A stretch of DNA of 64,000 nt. Origin: Viridibacterium sp035456105. GTDB lineage: Bacteria > Pseudomonadota > Gammaproteobacteria > Burkholderiales > Rhodocyclaceae. Position 1 is the first letter of the stretch. Every line of letters starts with the position of its first letter. The stretch lies in contig DATIDV010000030.1 of NCBI GenBank assembly GCA_035456105.1, positions 40,814 through 104,813 of the forward strand, written 5' to 3'. This document shows, piece by piece, positions 1 through 7,605 of the stretch. Under the pieces are notes generated by a model. The model made no database searches, was not told the DNA's origin, and was given only the letters and a program-made list of their open reading frames with translations. A program made the translations under genes and the position numbers.

Positions 1-1
1 G

Positions 2-907
2 GGGAGCTTCGTCTGTAATGAAGCGACCTTCGGTGGCAAGGTCGCCGGTGGCACCAATGAGTGTTCGGTACCTTCGGGCACCGCGACCAGTTCCAGTAGC
101 TCAGTCAATAGCTCGGTGAGCAGCTCGAAGCCAAGCAGCTCATCCTCCAGCACGTCGAGCACGGCGACGTCCAGCGCAAGTTCATCAAAGGCCTCTTCGA
201 GCACTTCCAGCTCCACCGTGCCGCCCAACTCCTGCGCGCCGGGTAGTGTCATCAGCAATGCAACTGTCGACTGCGGTGGTGTCACGGTAGGTACGTCTTG
301 CGCTGGTGGTAGCGAAAGCCAGCAGCCGATCTTCACGCTCAATAACGCCACCATCAAGAACGTCCACCTGAAGGCAGGCGCGGCTGCTGACGGCATTCAC
401 TGCGCGAGTGGCAACTGCCGTCTTGAAAACGTGGTGTGGGACGAGGTGTGCGAAGACGCGGCGACCAACAAGTCGGAAGGCGGCACGCTGACCATCTCCG
501 GTGGTTCGGCAACTGCAGCGCCGGACAAGACCTTCCAGCACAACTCGAAGAACAGCACGACCGTCATCGAGAACTTCCAGACCTTCGGCCAGGTGGGCAA
601 GCTGTGGCGCTCGTGCGGTGACTGCACCAACAACGGTGGCCCGCGTTACGTAAATATCAATAACGTGACCATCAACGGCACGGTGACCAGCACGGTCGTG
701 GGCGTGAATCGTAACTACGGCGACAAGGCCACGATCCGCAACCTCAAGGTCAAGGGCCTGACGCGTCCGACGGCGACGACGACCAAGCCGCGCATCTGCG
801 AGGAGTGGAAGGGCATCGAGAAGGGCAGCGGCTCGACCGAGAAGTACGGCGAGTTCTTCAATACGGCCTATTGCGATGTCAGCCCGTCCGACGTGACGAG
901 CTTCTAA
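2..907 (+). CDS. PL3 pectate lyase, 5' truncated by the window
   Basis: Secreted pectate lyase of polysaccharide lyase family 3, expected to cleave de-esterified polygalacturonate by beta-elimination. The reading frame is open from base 2, so the visible start-like GTG at 116 lies inside the serine linker and is not the true start. The visible part begins in a small N-terminal module (ATFGGKVAGG, NECSVP) shared with the next gene, then a roughly 45-residue serine-rich linker, then the PL3 domain with VVWDEVCEDAAT, FQHNSKNSTTVIENF and KLWRSCGDCTNN. The downstream gene at 1002 is a close paralogue with the same layout, so this is a tandem duplication. The signal peptide must lie left of the window. 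Family assignment is confident from the VCEDA and RSCGDC motifs; product specificity is inferred. Confidence 0.88.
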   Translation, partial: GSFVCNEATFGGKVAGGTNECSVPSGTATSSSSSVNSSVSSSKPSSSSSSTSSTATSSASSSKASSSTSSSTVPPNSCAPGSVISNATVDCGGVTVGTSCAGGSESQQPIFTLNNATIKNVHLKAGAAADGIHCASGNCRLENVVWDEVCEDAATNKSEGGTLTISGGSATAAPDKTFQHNSKNSTTVIENFQTFGQVGKLWRSCGDCTNNGGPRYVNINNVTINGTVTSTVVGVNRNYGDKATIRNLKVKGLTRPTATTTKPRICEEWKGIEKGSGSTEKYGEFFNTAYCDVSPSDVTSF

Positions 908-929
908 AGCTGTAAGTGTTGTAGTCCTG

Positions 930-968
930 ATGCCGCTCCGCGTTCGCAATGAAACGGGGCGGCATTTT
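930..968 (+). terminator. Probable terminator after the first PL3 gene
   Basis: An imperfect inverted repeat (ATGCCGCTCC paired with GGGGCGGCAT) about 25 bases after the stop codon is followed by a short TTTT run. It separates the two tandem lyase genes, which suggests each has its own transcript. Confidence 0.45.
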
Positions 969-1001
969 CGTATCTGTCTGACGTAAAAACGGAGGTGGAT
1001 C

Positions 1002-2057
1002 GTGAAGAGATATTTGTGGATCGTAGGTCTTGTTCTTGCCGCTGTGAGCGCAACGGCTGGCGCAGCAAATCGCCCGAGCGGCTACACGACGATATGCACC
1101 GAGGGCAAGACGTGTTCGGTGGCAACGGCCACTAATGTGGCCTTCGGGCGCGCCGACAAGTTTTTCTACAAGGTGCTGACGGGAAGTTTTCTCTGTGCCG
1201 AAGCGACTTTCGGCGGCAAGGTGGCGGGGGGTGTGAACGAGTGCTCCGTGCCGAGCGGTGTGGTCAGCAGTTCATCTTCGAGCGCCGGTACTTCGTCGTC
1301 GAGCACCTCGAAGTCTTCTTCCAGCAGCTCGAAGTCCTCCAGTAGTTCGAAGTCTTCGTCGAGTAGCTCGGTCAGCAGCGCGACGCCGAACTCATGCCAG
1401 GCGGGTAGCGTCATCACCAATGCAACGGTCGACTGTGGCGGCATCACGGTCGGCACATCCTGTGCCGGAGGCAGCGAAAGTCAGCAACCGGTATTTACGC
1501 TCAATAACGCGACCATCAAGAACGTGCATCTCAAGGCCGGTGGCGCAGCCGATGGCATTCATTGCGTCGCGGGCAATTGCCGTCTGGAAAACGTGGTGTG
1601 GGATGACGTCTGCGAAGACGCGGCAACCTTGATGGATGCAGGCGTAACGATGACCGTGTCGGGCGGCTCGGCGAATGCAGCGGACGACAAGGTGTTCCAG
1701 CACAACTCGAAGAACTCGACGATTGTCATCGAGAACTTCTCGACCACTGGCCGCATCGGCAAGCTGTACCGCTCGTGTGGTGATTGCACCAACAATGGTG
1801 GTCCGCGCTTTGTGAACATCAACAACGTCACCATGAACGGCTCGACCGGCACCATCGTCGGCGTGAATCGCAATTACGGTGACAAGGCGACGATCCGCAA
1901 CCTGAAGATCAAGGGCTGGAAGTACCCGGACAGCGGCGGCGAGATCTGCATGGAATACAACGGCGTCGAGAAGGGTAGCGGCGACAGCAGCGAGCTGGGC
2001 CTGTTCTGGAACACGGCGAGCTGTGATGTGAGCGCCAGCGACGTCACCGGATTCTGA
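1002..2057 (+). CDS. PL3 pectate lyase with poly-serine linker
   Basis: Secreted PL3 pectate lyase, 351 aa. It starts with GTG at 1002, preceded by GGAGGTGG. Residues 1-22 form a signal peptide ending ATAGA. Residues 25-85 form a small cysteine-containing module (YTTICTEGKTCS, ATFGGKVAGG, NECSVP) of a type often appended to secreted carbohydrate-active enzymes. A serine-rich linker follows at about 86-128, and the PL3 catalytic domain fills the rest (VVWDDVCEDAAT, FQHNSKNSTIVIENF, KLYRSCGDCTNN). It differs from its upstream paralogue mainly in the linker and the C-terminal 40 residues. Poly-serine linkers of this kind are known from plant-wall-degrading Cellvibrio-type bacteria. Role in extracellular pectin attack is inferred from family. 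Confidence 0.92.
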   Translation: MKRYLWIVGLVLAAVSATAGAANRPSGYTTICTEGKTCSVATATNVAFGRADKFFYKVLTGSFLCAEATFGGKVAGGVNECSVPSGVVSSSSSSAGTSSSSTSKSSSSSSKSSSSSKSSSSSSVSSATPNSCQAGSVITNATVDCGGITVGTSCAGGSESQQPVFTLNNATIKNVHLKAGGAADGIHCVAGNCRLENVVWDDVCEDAATLMDAGVTMTVSGGSANAADDKVFQHNSKNSTIVIENFSTTGRIGKLYRSCGDCTNNGGPRFVNINNVTMNGSTGTIVGVNRNYGDKATIRNLKIKGWKYPDSGGEICMEYNGVEKGSGDSSELGLFWNTASCDVSASDVTGF

Positions 2058-2400
2058 TGTGGCTGTAGAACAGTCGCGCTTCGCTTGCGAATCACCGCAA
2101 CGCTGAGTGCGCAGCCATCGATCTCCGAATTTCGTGTTCGCGGGGTCCTCATCTAGCGTCAGGCAGCTGCCTTCTCGGCAGTGACTGAAAGAGCCCGCAG
2201 ATCTGCGGGCTTTTTTCATGACTGTCCTCGTCCCGACAGCAACTTCCGTGTGCTTCCCAAGCACTGGCTTCATTGAAATCGACATAAATCTTCAGAAGCC
2301 GCAATTTCGATCATGCGCGAGACGGCGTGTTCGCATATTTTCCGCAAACACAGTCTGTCGTCAGATTGACGGACGCATAAGATTTTAACGAGGAGACAGC
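2058..2400. other. Intergenic region between PL3 lyase and CE12 esterase
   Basis: 343 bases without a credible gene. It contains the terminator at 2192-2216 and must carry the promoter of the esterase gene, but I see no clear -35/-10 pair or recognisable operator. The AACGAGGAGACAGC ribosome binding site of the esterase is at its right end. Confidence 0.6.
2192..2216 (+). terminator. Rho-independent terminator after PL3 gene
   Basis: Perfect hairpin AGCCCGCA-GATC-TGCGGGCT followed by six T, 135 bases after the PL3 stop codon. It ends the tandem lyase transcript before the esterase gene. Confidence 0.85.
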
Positions 2401-4230
2401 ATGAAGAAGTATTCAGCCTTTCTGGGCGCGCTCTTGCTGAGCGCGCTTTTGGCCGCTTGCGGCGGCGGTGACTCAGGGAGCTCGGCCGCGACGCCAAGCA
2501 CCAGTTCAAGCTCCAGCAGTTCGAGCAATTCAAGCTCAGGCAATTCAAGCTCCAACACCAGCAGCGTCGGCACACAGGCGGTCACTCTCCACCTGCTCGG
2601 GGACTCGACCTTGACGACGTATACCGACGCGGAACGTCCGCAAATGGGTTGGGGCGAGCGGATCGGCCTGCACTTCGACAGCACGCACGTCAAGATCAAG
2701 AACTGGGCCGCCGGCGGCCGCAGTTCGCGCAGCTTCTATTACGAGTCCACCATGTGGCCCGCCGCCAAGGCAGCCATCAAAGCGGGTGACTACGTGATCA
2801 TCCAGTTCGGGCACAACGACCAGAAGTACGGCGACACGACGTCGACCGGCCCGTACTCCACCTACGGCACCTACGCCATCTGCAGCGATCCGACCATCAC
2901 CGACGGCGAGGCCTGCACCGGAGGGACCGACATCGTCGATGCCACGACGACCCGCGATGAGCACTCGTACTACCAGATGCTGAAGCGCTATGTCACGCAG
3001 ATCCAGGCGCTCGGCGCTTACCCGATCCTGGCGACGCCGATGGTGCGCCGTGAGGTCACGAGCGGCGTAGTGACCGCATCGGGGCAGCACGACTACAGTG
3101 CCGTCATCAAGGGCACCGAAGCCAATCCTCGCGGCAATTACCCGGCAGCAGTGAAAGCCGTGGGAGCGAAGTACAACGTTCCGGTGCTGGATATCACGGC
3201 GGACACGAAGGCCATCGTCGAGGTCTTTGGCAGCACGCCCGCTGCAGATGCCTTGTACATGGCCGCCGACAATACCCACCCGCAGATCATGTACGCGTCG
3301 TTGATCGCGAAGCGGGCTGCCGACGACATCAAGGCGATCGCGAGCCTCAGTGCGCTCGGCAACTACGTTATCGCGGCCCCCACCATCCAGGCGAATGCCT
3401 ATCCCGTGGCTTTCGGTCCGGTCACGGTCGGTGAAGCAAGCATCAAGAGCCTCGGCGTCAGCGCCTTCGATCTCAGCCCCGCGGCTGGCACGCTGACGGT
3501 AACGGCGCCCAGCGAAGTTCAGCTCTCGGCTGACCAGACCACCTGGAGCCAGACGCTCAGCCTGGCCTACACGGGTGGCGCGCTGACCAAGGTGGTCTAC
3601 GCGCGTTTCACGCCAACGCTTGCAAAGGCTTACAGCGCCAGTATCGTCGTCACGTCGGGCAGCACCACGGCAGCAACGGTTGCCTTCAGCGGGACCGGCT
3701 CGGCCGCGCCAACGGACTATGTCAGCTGGTTCTCCGCCGGCACGGCTACATCGCCACTCATTACCGGACGCCTGAGCGCGGCTGCAGTCACGCCGGTCGG
3801 CCTGACTGCTCCGACGACGACAGATACGGTCACATGGAGCGTGAATGGGGTGGTCGTCACGCCAGCACGCTACATTTCAGACACCTGGATTGCCCCCGAC
3901 GCGACCAAGTACCTGCAGTTCAGCGTGACGCCAACGGTCGCCCTGAACATCACCAATATCTCGATGTACTTCGCTTCCTACGGAGGTTCGAACCTGCGCG
4001 CCAATCTCGAGTATTCACTGAGCGCCGACTTCAGCAATCCGGTGCGACTCAACGATGTGGATCTGACCACGTCCAAGGAAATCCTGACGCAGGCCAAGTA
4101 CACCATCTCGGTTCCGGTGAGCGCCGGCGCAACCCTCTATGTGCGCGTGTTTCCGTGGCAGAAGACAGCGACCACTGCAACCAAGGGCATTGCCCTCTAT
4201 AGCGTGACGGTTGGCGGCGTGACGCCTTAA
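2401..4230 (+). CDS. CE12-type rhamnogalacturonan acetylesterase lipoprotein, multi-domain
   Basis: SGNH/GDSL esterase, 609 aa, expected to deacetylate rhamnogalacturonan or other pectin backbones. The N-terminus is a lipoprotein signal (LLAAC, cysteine at residue 20), followed by a serine-rich linker at about 27-55. The SGNH domain spans about 60-315: block I HLLGDSTLTTY, block III with FGHND, and block V DNTHPQ holding the catalytic Asp and His. Two further domains follow: a beta-sandwich-like region at about 325-435 and a C-terminal region at about 440-609 resembling extra domains seen on Bacteroidetes pectin enzymes. Start is supported by GAGGAGACAGC. The context of PL3 and PL1 lyases supports the pectin role. 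The CE12 call is by motif; the C-terminal domains are unassigned. Confidence 0.85.
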   Translation: MKKYSAFLGALLLSALLAACGGGDSGSSAATPSTSSSSSSSSNSSSGNSSSNTSSVGTQAVTLHLLGDSTLTTYTDAERPQMGWGERIGLHFDSTHVKIKNWAAGGRSSRSFYYESTMWPAAKAAIKAGDYVIIQFGHNDQKYGDTTSTGPYSTYGTYAICSDPTITDGEACTGGTDIVDATTTRDEHSYYQMLKRYVTQIQALGAYPILATPMVRREVTSGVVTASGQHDYSAVIKGTEANPRGNYPAAVKAVGAKYNVPVLDITADTKAIVEVFGSTPAADALYMAADNTHPQIMYASLIAKRAADDIKAIASLSALGNYVIAAPTIQANAYPVAFGPVTVGEASIKSLGVSAFDLSPAAGTLTVTAPSEVQLSADQTTWSQTLSLAYTGGALTKVVYARFTPTLAKAYSASIVVTSGSTTAATVAFSGTGSAAPTDYVSWFSAGTATSPLITGRLSAAAVTPVGLTAPTTTDTVTWSVNGVVVTPARYISDTWIAPDATKYLQFSVTPTVALNITNISMYFASYGGSNLRANLEYSLSADFSNPVRLNDVDLTTSKEILTQAKYTISVPVSAGATLYVRVFPWQKTATTATKGIALYSVTVGGVTP

Positions 4231-4256
4231 GCGTCTTTGCCTGCAAGACCACGGCA

Positions 4257-4283
4257 AGCCGGGGCTTAGGTCCCGGCTTTTTT
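4257..4283 (+). terminator. Terminator of the esterase gene
   Basis: Hairpin AGCCGGG ... CCCGGCT followed by TTTTTT, 27 bases after the esterase stop codon. Confidence 0.85.
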
Positions 4284-4321
4284 CTGTGCGCTCGCAGGGC
4301 TGTCCCTTTCACGCCGGGCCA

Positions 4322-4354
4322 AAAAACAAGGCCCGCGTGCGGCGGGCCTTTTTT
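4322..4354. terminator. Bidirectional terminator between convergent esterase and PL1 lyase
   Basis: Hairpin GGCCCGC-GTGC-GGCGGGCC is flanked by an A-rich run on the left and T6 on the right. It can therefore stop transcription from both sides, serving chiefly the minus-strand PL1 gene that ends at 4372. Confidence 0.85.
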
Positions 4355-4371
4355 CGTTCATGCGGGTCGTC

Positions 4372-5562
4372 TCAGGGTGTCGTGGCAACCCCCAACTTGC
4401 CCACGCCTGCATGGCCGAGCACATAAGCCTCCACTTCACCGGTGGCGCGCAGGTTGTAGGCATAGGGCGGCTTCCAGCCCACATCGCTGTCGTAGCCGCA
4501 CTCCGCGGCGTTCAACGCCTTGCCGTTGAGCACGGAACCGTTGTCGACGAAGGTCTTGCCACCGAAGTTCCTGATCACACCGGCGCAGCTGTCCACGCCG
4601 TCGATGGCGAAGCTGTTGTTCTCGGAGATCATGCGCGAGGCCACGCCGACGCCAAGGCTGTAGACGTAGGGATATGCCTTGTGAGTTGTCGAACCGGAAT
4701 AGGCATTGTTATAAACGTGCACCTGACCATAGCGCACGCGTGGTGTGCGTTGGCCGACGTCGCGGAACAGATTGTCGTGGAAGGTGACTTTGAGATACGC
4801 GCCGTCCATCCCTTCCTTGTCGCTATGGCCGACGAGATTATTTTTGTCGTGCTGCGTGAAAACATTGTTGGAGACGGTGATGTAGCTGGCGGCCTTCTTG
4901 ATGTCCAGCGCGCCGTCGTGACATTCCTTAACGTGCCCCTGCGACACCGGCATCATGTCGTTGGTCTTGCTGCCGTCGGTGAAGGTGACGTGGTCGATCC
5001 AGACGTGATGCGAAGCAACGATGGTGACGCCGTCGAACTCGGCGTTCCACGCGCCCGTGGGGCCATCACCCGGATCGAAGGACGGCGCCACATCGCAGGG
5101 ATTCTCGATAGTGAGATTACGCAGGATGACTTGCGCGGTGCGCTCAATCATGAAGTTGCCGTTGATGATGCGAGCGTCATTGCCTAGACCGACAATCGTG
5201 GTGTTGGGCCCGACGTTGATCATGCCGCGCAGCTTCTGGTCGGCCGTGCTGGCGAAGGACCGCCCTTCCGACAGATCGATCGTGCCCTTGACCAGCACGA
5301 TTCGCGAACGGAAGCCACTGACGGCATCGCGCAGTTCGTCGGCGTTGCTCACCGTGTAGATATGACTGGCTGAGGCGTCGGCGCCGCCCTGCGTGCCACC
5401 GCTCAGTGAGGCCCAGCCACCCACAGGCGCGCTCTCGCGGGCCCACTTCAGCTCCTGGTCCGGCACCTGCGTCTGTGCCTGGGCGGACGTGAGACCAAAC
5501 ACGTAGAGAAGCGCCATGAGCGGATGCAACCCTCTGGGCGGCCGTGAGTTGTTCTTGTTCAT
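4372..5562 (-). CDS. PL1 pectate lyase
   Basis: Secreted pectate lyase of family PL1, 396 aa from the ATG at 5562. A longer upstream reading to 5652 exists but lacks a signal sequence, and its start overlaps the ispH terminator. From 5562 the protein begins with a signal peptide (MALLYVFGLTSAQAQT). The parallel beta-helix domain shows GPNTTIVGLG, VWIDHVTF (the WIDH motif) and QRTPRVRYG, the RxPxxR motif that holds the catalytic arginine, while DIKKAASYITVSNNVF contributes helix rungs. No serine linker is present, unlike the three neighbouring pectin genes. It is convergent with the esterase and divergent from nothing, so it probably has its own promoter right of 5562. Calcium-dependent cleavage of polygalacturonate is the family activity. 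Confidence 0.92.
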   Translation of the reverse strand: MNKNNSRPPRGLHPLMALLYVFGLTSAQAQTQVPDQELKWARESAPVGGWASLSGGTQGGADASASHIYTVSNADELRDAVSGFRSRIVLVKGTIDLSEGRSFASTADQKLRGMINVGPNTTIVGLGNDARIINGNFMIERTAQVILRNLTIENPCDVAPSFDPGDGPTGAWNAEFDGVTIVASHHVWIDHVTFTDGSKTNDMMPVSQGHVKECHDGALDIKKAASYITVSNNVFTQHDKNNLVGHSDKEGMDGAYLKVTFHDNLFRDVGQRTPRVRYGQVHVYNNAYSGSTTHKAYPYVYSLGVGVASRMISENNSFAIDGVDSCAGVIRNFGGKTFVDNGSVLNGKALNAAECGYDSDVGWKPPYAYNLRATGEVEAYVLGHAGVGKLGVATTP

Positions 5563-5650
5563 CACTGTTGTCCTGACAGACTCCATATTGCGGGTGCGGC
5601 ATCCAGTCACATCGCCACATCGCGCATTCGCCAAACTGCATGAGCATGAC

Positions 5651-5678
5651 AAAGGCCCGCAATTGCGGGCCTCTTTTT
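5651..5678. terminator. Terminator at the end of the ribF-ispH operon
   Basis: Perfect hairpin GGCCCGC-AATT-GCGGGCC lies 20 bases past the ispH stop on the minus strand. On the minus strand it is followed by only TTTG; on the plus strand by CTCTTTTT. It is most likely the ispH terminator, possibly working both ways. Confidence 0.7.
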
Positions 5679-5692
5679 GTCGTGGCGACTGA

Positions 5693-6649
5693 TCAGTCGC
5701 GCGTAGGCTGCAAATCCTTGGGGATCGGGAAGATCACGTTCTCGGTCACGCCTTCCAGCGTGCGGACCGTCTTTGCGCCCAGCTCGCGGATGCGGGCGAC
5801 GACTTCGTTGACCAGCACTTCCGGCGCCGATGCGCCTGCAGTAACGCCAATGCGTTTCTTGCCTTCCAGCCAGGCGGGGTCAATGCCGGAGGCATTGTCG
5901 ACCAGCCACGCCGGCACGTTGCGTGCGGCTGCGACTTCGCGCAGGCGATTGGAATTCGAGCTGTTCTTCGAGCCGACGACGATCACTGCATCGACCTGCG
6001 GGATCATGAATTTCACCGCATCCTGACGGTTCTGCGTTGCGTAGCAGATGTCGTCCTTCTTCGGGCCGACGATGGCGGGGAAGCGCGCCTTGAGTGCATC
6101 CACCACGACCTGCGCGTCATCGACCGACAGTGTCGTCTGCGTTACATACGCCAGCATGGCTGGATCGGTCACCTGCAGCGTTGCCACATCATCGACGGTT
6201 TCCACCAGGTACATGCCGCTTTCGCTCTGGCCCATGGTGCCTTCCGCTTCCGGATGGCCCTTGTGGCCGATCATGATGATTTCGCGCCCTTGCGCGCGCA
6301 TCTTGCTGACTTCGACGTGCACCTTGGTGACGAGCGGGCAGGTTGCGTCGAACACGCGCAGGCCACGCGCTTCGGCATCGCGGCGCACGCTCTGCGGCAC
6401 GCCATGCGCGGAGAAGATCAGCGTGCTGCCGGAAGGCACATCGTCGAGCTCCTCAATGAAGATCGCGCCCTTGGCGCGCAGATCTTCGACGACGAACTTG
6501 TTATGCACGACTTCGTGGCGCACGTAGATCGGTGCGCCGTGAATGGCGAGTGCACGTTCGACAATCGAGATGGCGCGCTCGACCCCGGCGCAGAAACCAC
6601 GCGGATTGGCGAGCAGGATTTCGGCTTCGTTCATTACGGTTTCAGTCAT
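5693..6649 (-). CDS. ispH: 4-hydroxy-3-methylbut-2-enyl diphosphate reductase
   Basis: Last enzyme of the non-mevalonate isoprenoid pathway, converting HMBPP to IPP and DMAPP with a [4Fe-4S] cluster in the cytoplasm. The 318-aa length is normal. The three cluster cysteines are visible in NPRGFCAGV, FDATCPLVTKVH and DICYATQNRQ, together with the SSNSNRL motif. It is the last gene of ribF-ileS-lspA-fkpB-ispH, the same order as in E. coli, with a 9-bp gap to fkpB. An in-frame ATG five codons further in is an alternative start. Confidence 0.97.
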   Translation of the reverse strand: MTETVMNEAEILLANPRGFCAGVERAISIVERALAIHGAPIYVRHEVVHNKFVVEDLRAKGAIFIEELDDVPSGSTLIFSAHGVPQSVRRDAEARGLRVFDATCPLVTKVHVEVSKMRAQGREIIMIGHKGHPEAEGTMGQSESGMYLVETVDDVATLQVTDPAMLAYVTQTTLSVDDAQVVVDALKARFPAIVGPKKDDICYATQNRQDAVKFMIPQVDAVIVVGSKNSSNSNRLREVAAARNVPAWLVDNASGIDPAWLEGKKRIGVTAGASAPEVLVNEVVARIRELGAKTVRTLEGVTENVIFPIPKDLQPTRD

Positions 6650-6658
6650 GGTTCTCTT

Positions 6659-7105
6659 TCAGATCACGCCGATGATTTCGACTTCCACATCGACAGCCTT
6701 GCCCGCCATCGGATGATTGAAATCGATCAGCGCTTCAGTGTCCGTCAGCTCGCGCACCAGGCCTGGGTAGGTGCTGCCATCGGGCGCAGGGAAAGAATAG
6801 ACCGTGTCCTGCTCGAGATACAGGCTCGGCGGAATGTGCTTGCGCTGCACGCGCTCGACCAGGGCTTCGTTGTAGTCGCCAAAGGCCTCGCCGGGGGCGA
6901 AGTGGAAAATCTTGCGCGTGCCGGGAGCGAGGCCGATCAGGCGTGACTCCAGCGAAGGCATCAGTTCCCCTGCGCCGAGCTGCATGGTGGCGGGCGTCGC
7001 GCCGAAGGTGGTGATCAGCGTCTGGCTGGTCGCCGGATGCGTGACACGGAAATTCAGCGTGACGAGGCTGTGCGCATGGATGGCGCCTGCTGCAGGGGTA
7101 TTCAT
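6659..7105 (-). CDS. fkpB: FKBP-type peptidyl-prolyl isomerase, SlpA/FkpB type
   Basis: Small cytoplasmic peptidyl-prolyl cis-trans isomerase and chaperone of the SlyD/SlpA subfamily, 148 aa. It has the FKBP start (VTLNFRVTH), the conserved GAGELMPSLESRLIGL segment, then the inserted flap domain, and closes with DFNHPMAGKAVDVEVEI, the segment typical of SlyD/SlpA. The start codon overlaps the lspA stop by 4 bases, showing translational coupling. The place between lspA and ispH matches the E. coli gene. Confidence 0.93.
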   Translation of the reverse strand: MNTPAAGAIHAHSLVTLNFRVTHPATSQTLITTFGATPATMQLGAGELMPSLESRLIGLAPGTRKIFHFAPGEAFGDYNEALVERVQRKHIPPSLYLEQDTVYSFPAPDGSTYPGLVRELTDTEALIDFNHPMAGKAVDVEVEIIGVI

Positions 7106-7605
7106 GATGCGGAGACTTTCTTTGCTGCGCGGGCTTCGCGCAATTGCGACAGGATCATCAGGCCAACGCCAAGACAGATGGCCGAATCAGCAAGGTTGAA
7201 TGCGGGCCAGCCGTGCGCACCGATGTGGAAGTAGAGGAAGTCGACGACGGCGCCGATCTGGAAGCGGTCGATCACATTACCGAGCGCGCCACCGATGACC
7301 AGCGAGAAGGCCAGCGGTTGCAGCGTCTCGGCCTGATGCTTGCGCACCAGAACGATTAGCCACGAGCAGATGACGAAGGCCAGCACGATGAAGAACCAGC
7401 GCTGCCAGCCGTCATGATTGGCCAGGAAGCTGAAGGCCGCGCCCGGGTTATAGAGCAGTACCAGATCGAAGAAGCCGGTGACCTGGATGCTCTGGCCGTA
7501 AGTCAGGTGCGAGAGCACGACCTGCTTGCTGATCTGGTCAAGCCCGATGACCAGAACAGCCAGCATCAACCACAGAATGAAACGTTTCGACTTTGTCATG
7601 CTCAT
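7102..7605 (-). CDS. lspA: Lipoprotein signal peptidase (signal peptidase II)
   Basis: Inner-membrane aspartyl protease that removes signal peptides from diacylglyceryl-prolipoproteins, 167 aa. It has four membrane segments (about 9-29, 65-85, 95-113, 135-155). The conserved LDQISKQ, NPGAAFSFL, GGALGNVIDR and VVDFLYF boxes are present; the two last carry the catalytic aspartates. It overlaps ileS and fkpB by 4 bases each. It functions in the same pathway as lnt, encoded at 21074-22594. Confidence 0.96.
   Translation of the reverse strand: MSMTKSKRFILWLMLAVLVIGLDQISKQVVLSHLTYGQSIQVTGFFDLVLLYNPGAAFSFLANHDGWQRWFFIVLAFVICSWLIVLVRKHQAETLQPLAFSLVIGGALGNVIDRFQIGAVVDFLYFHIGAHGWPAFNLADSAICLGVGLMILSQLREARAAKKVSAS

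Noticed and set aside
4360..5187. 275-aa plus-strand frame over the PL1 lyase
   Set aside because: Antisense of a gene with WIDH and RxPxxR motifs; starts inside the terminator region.
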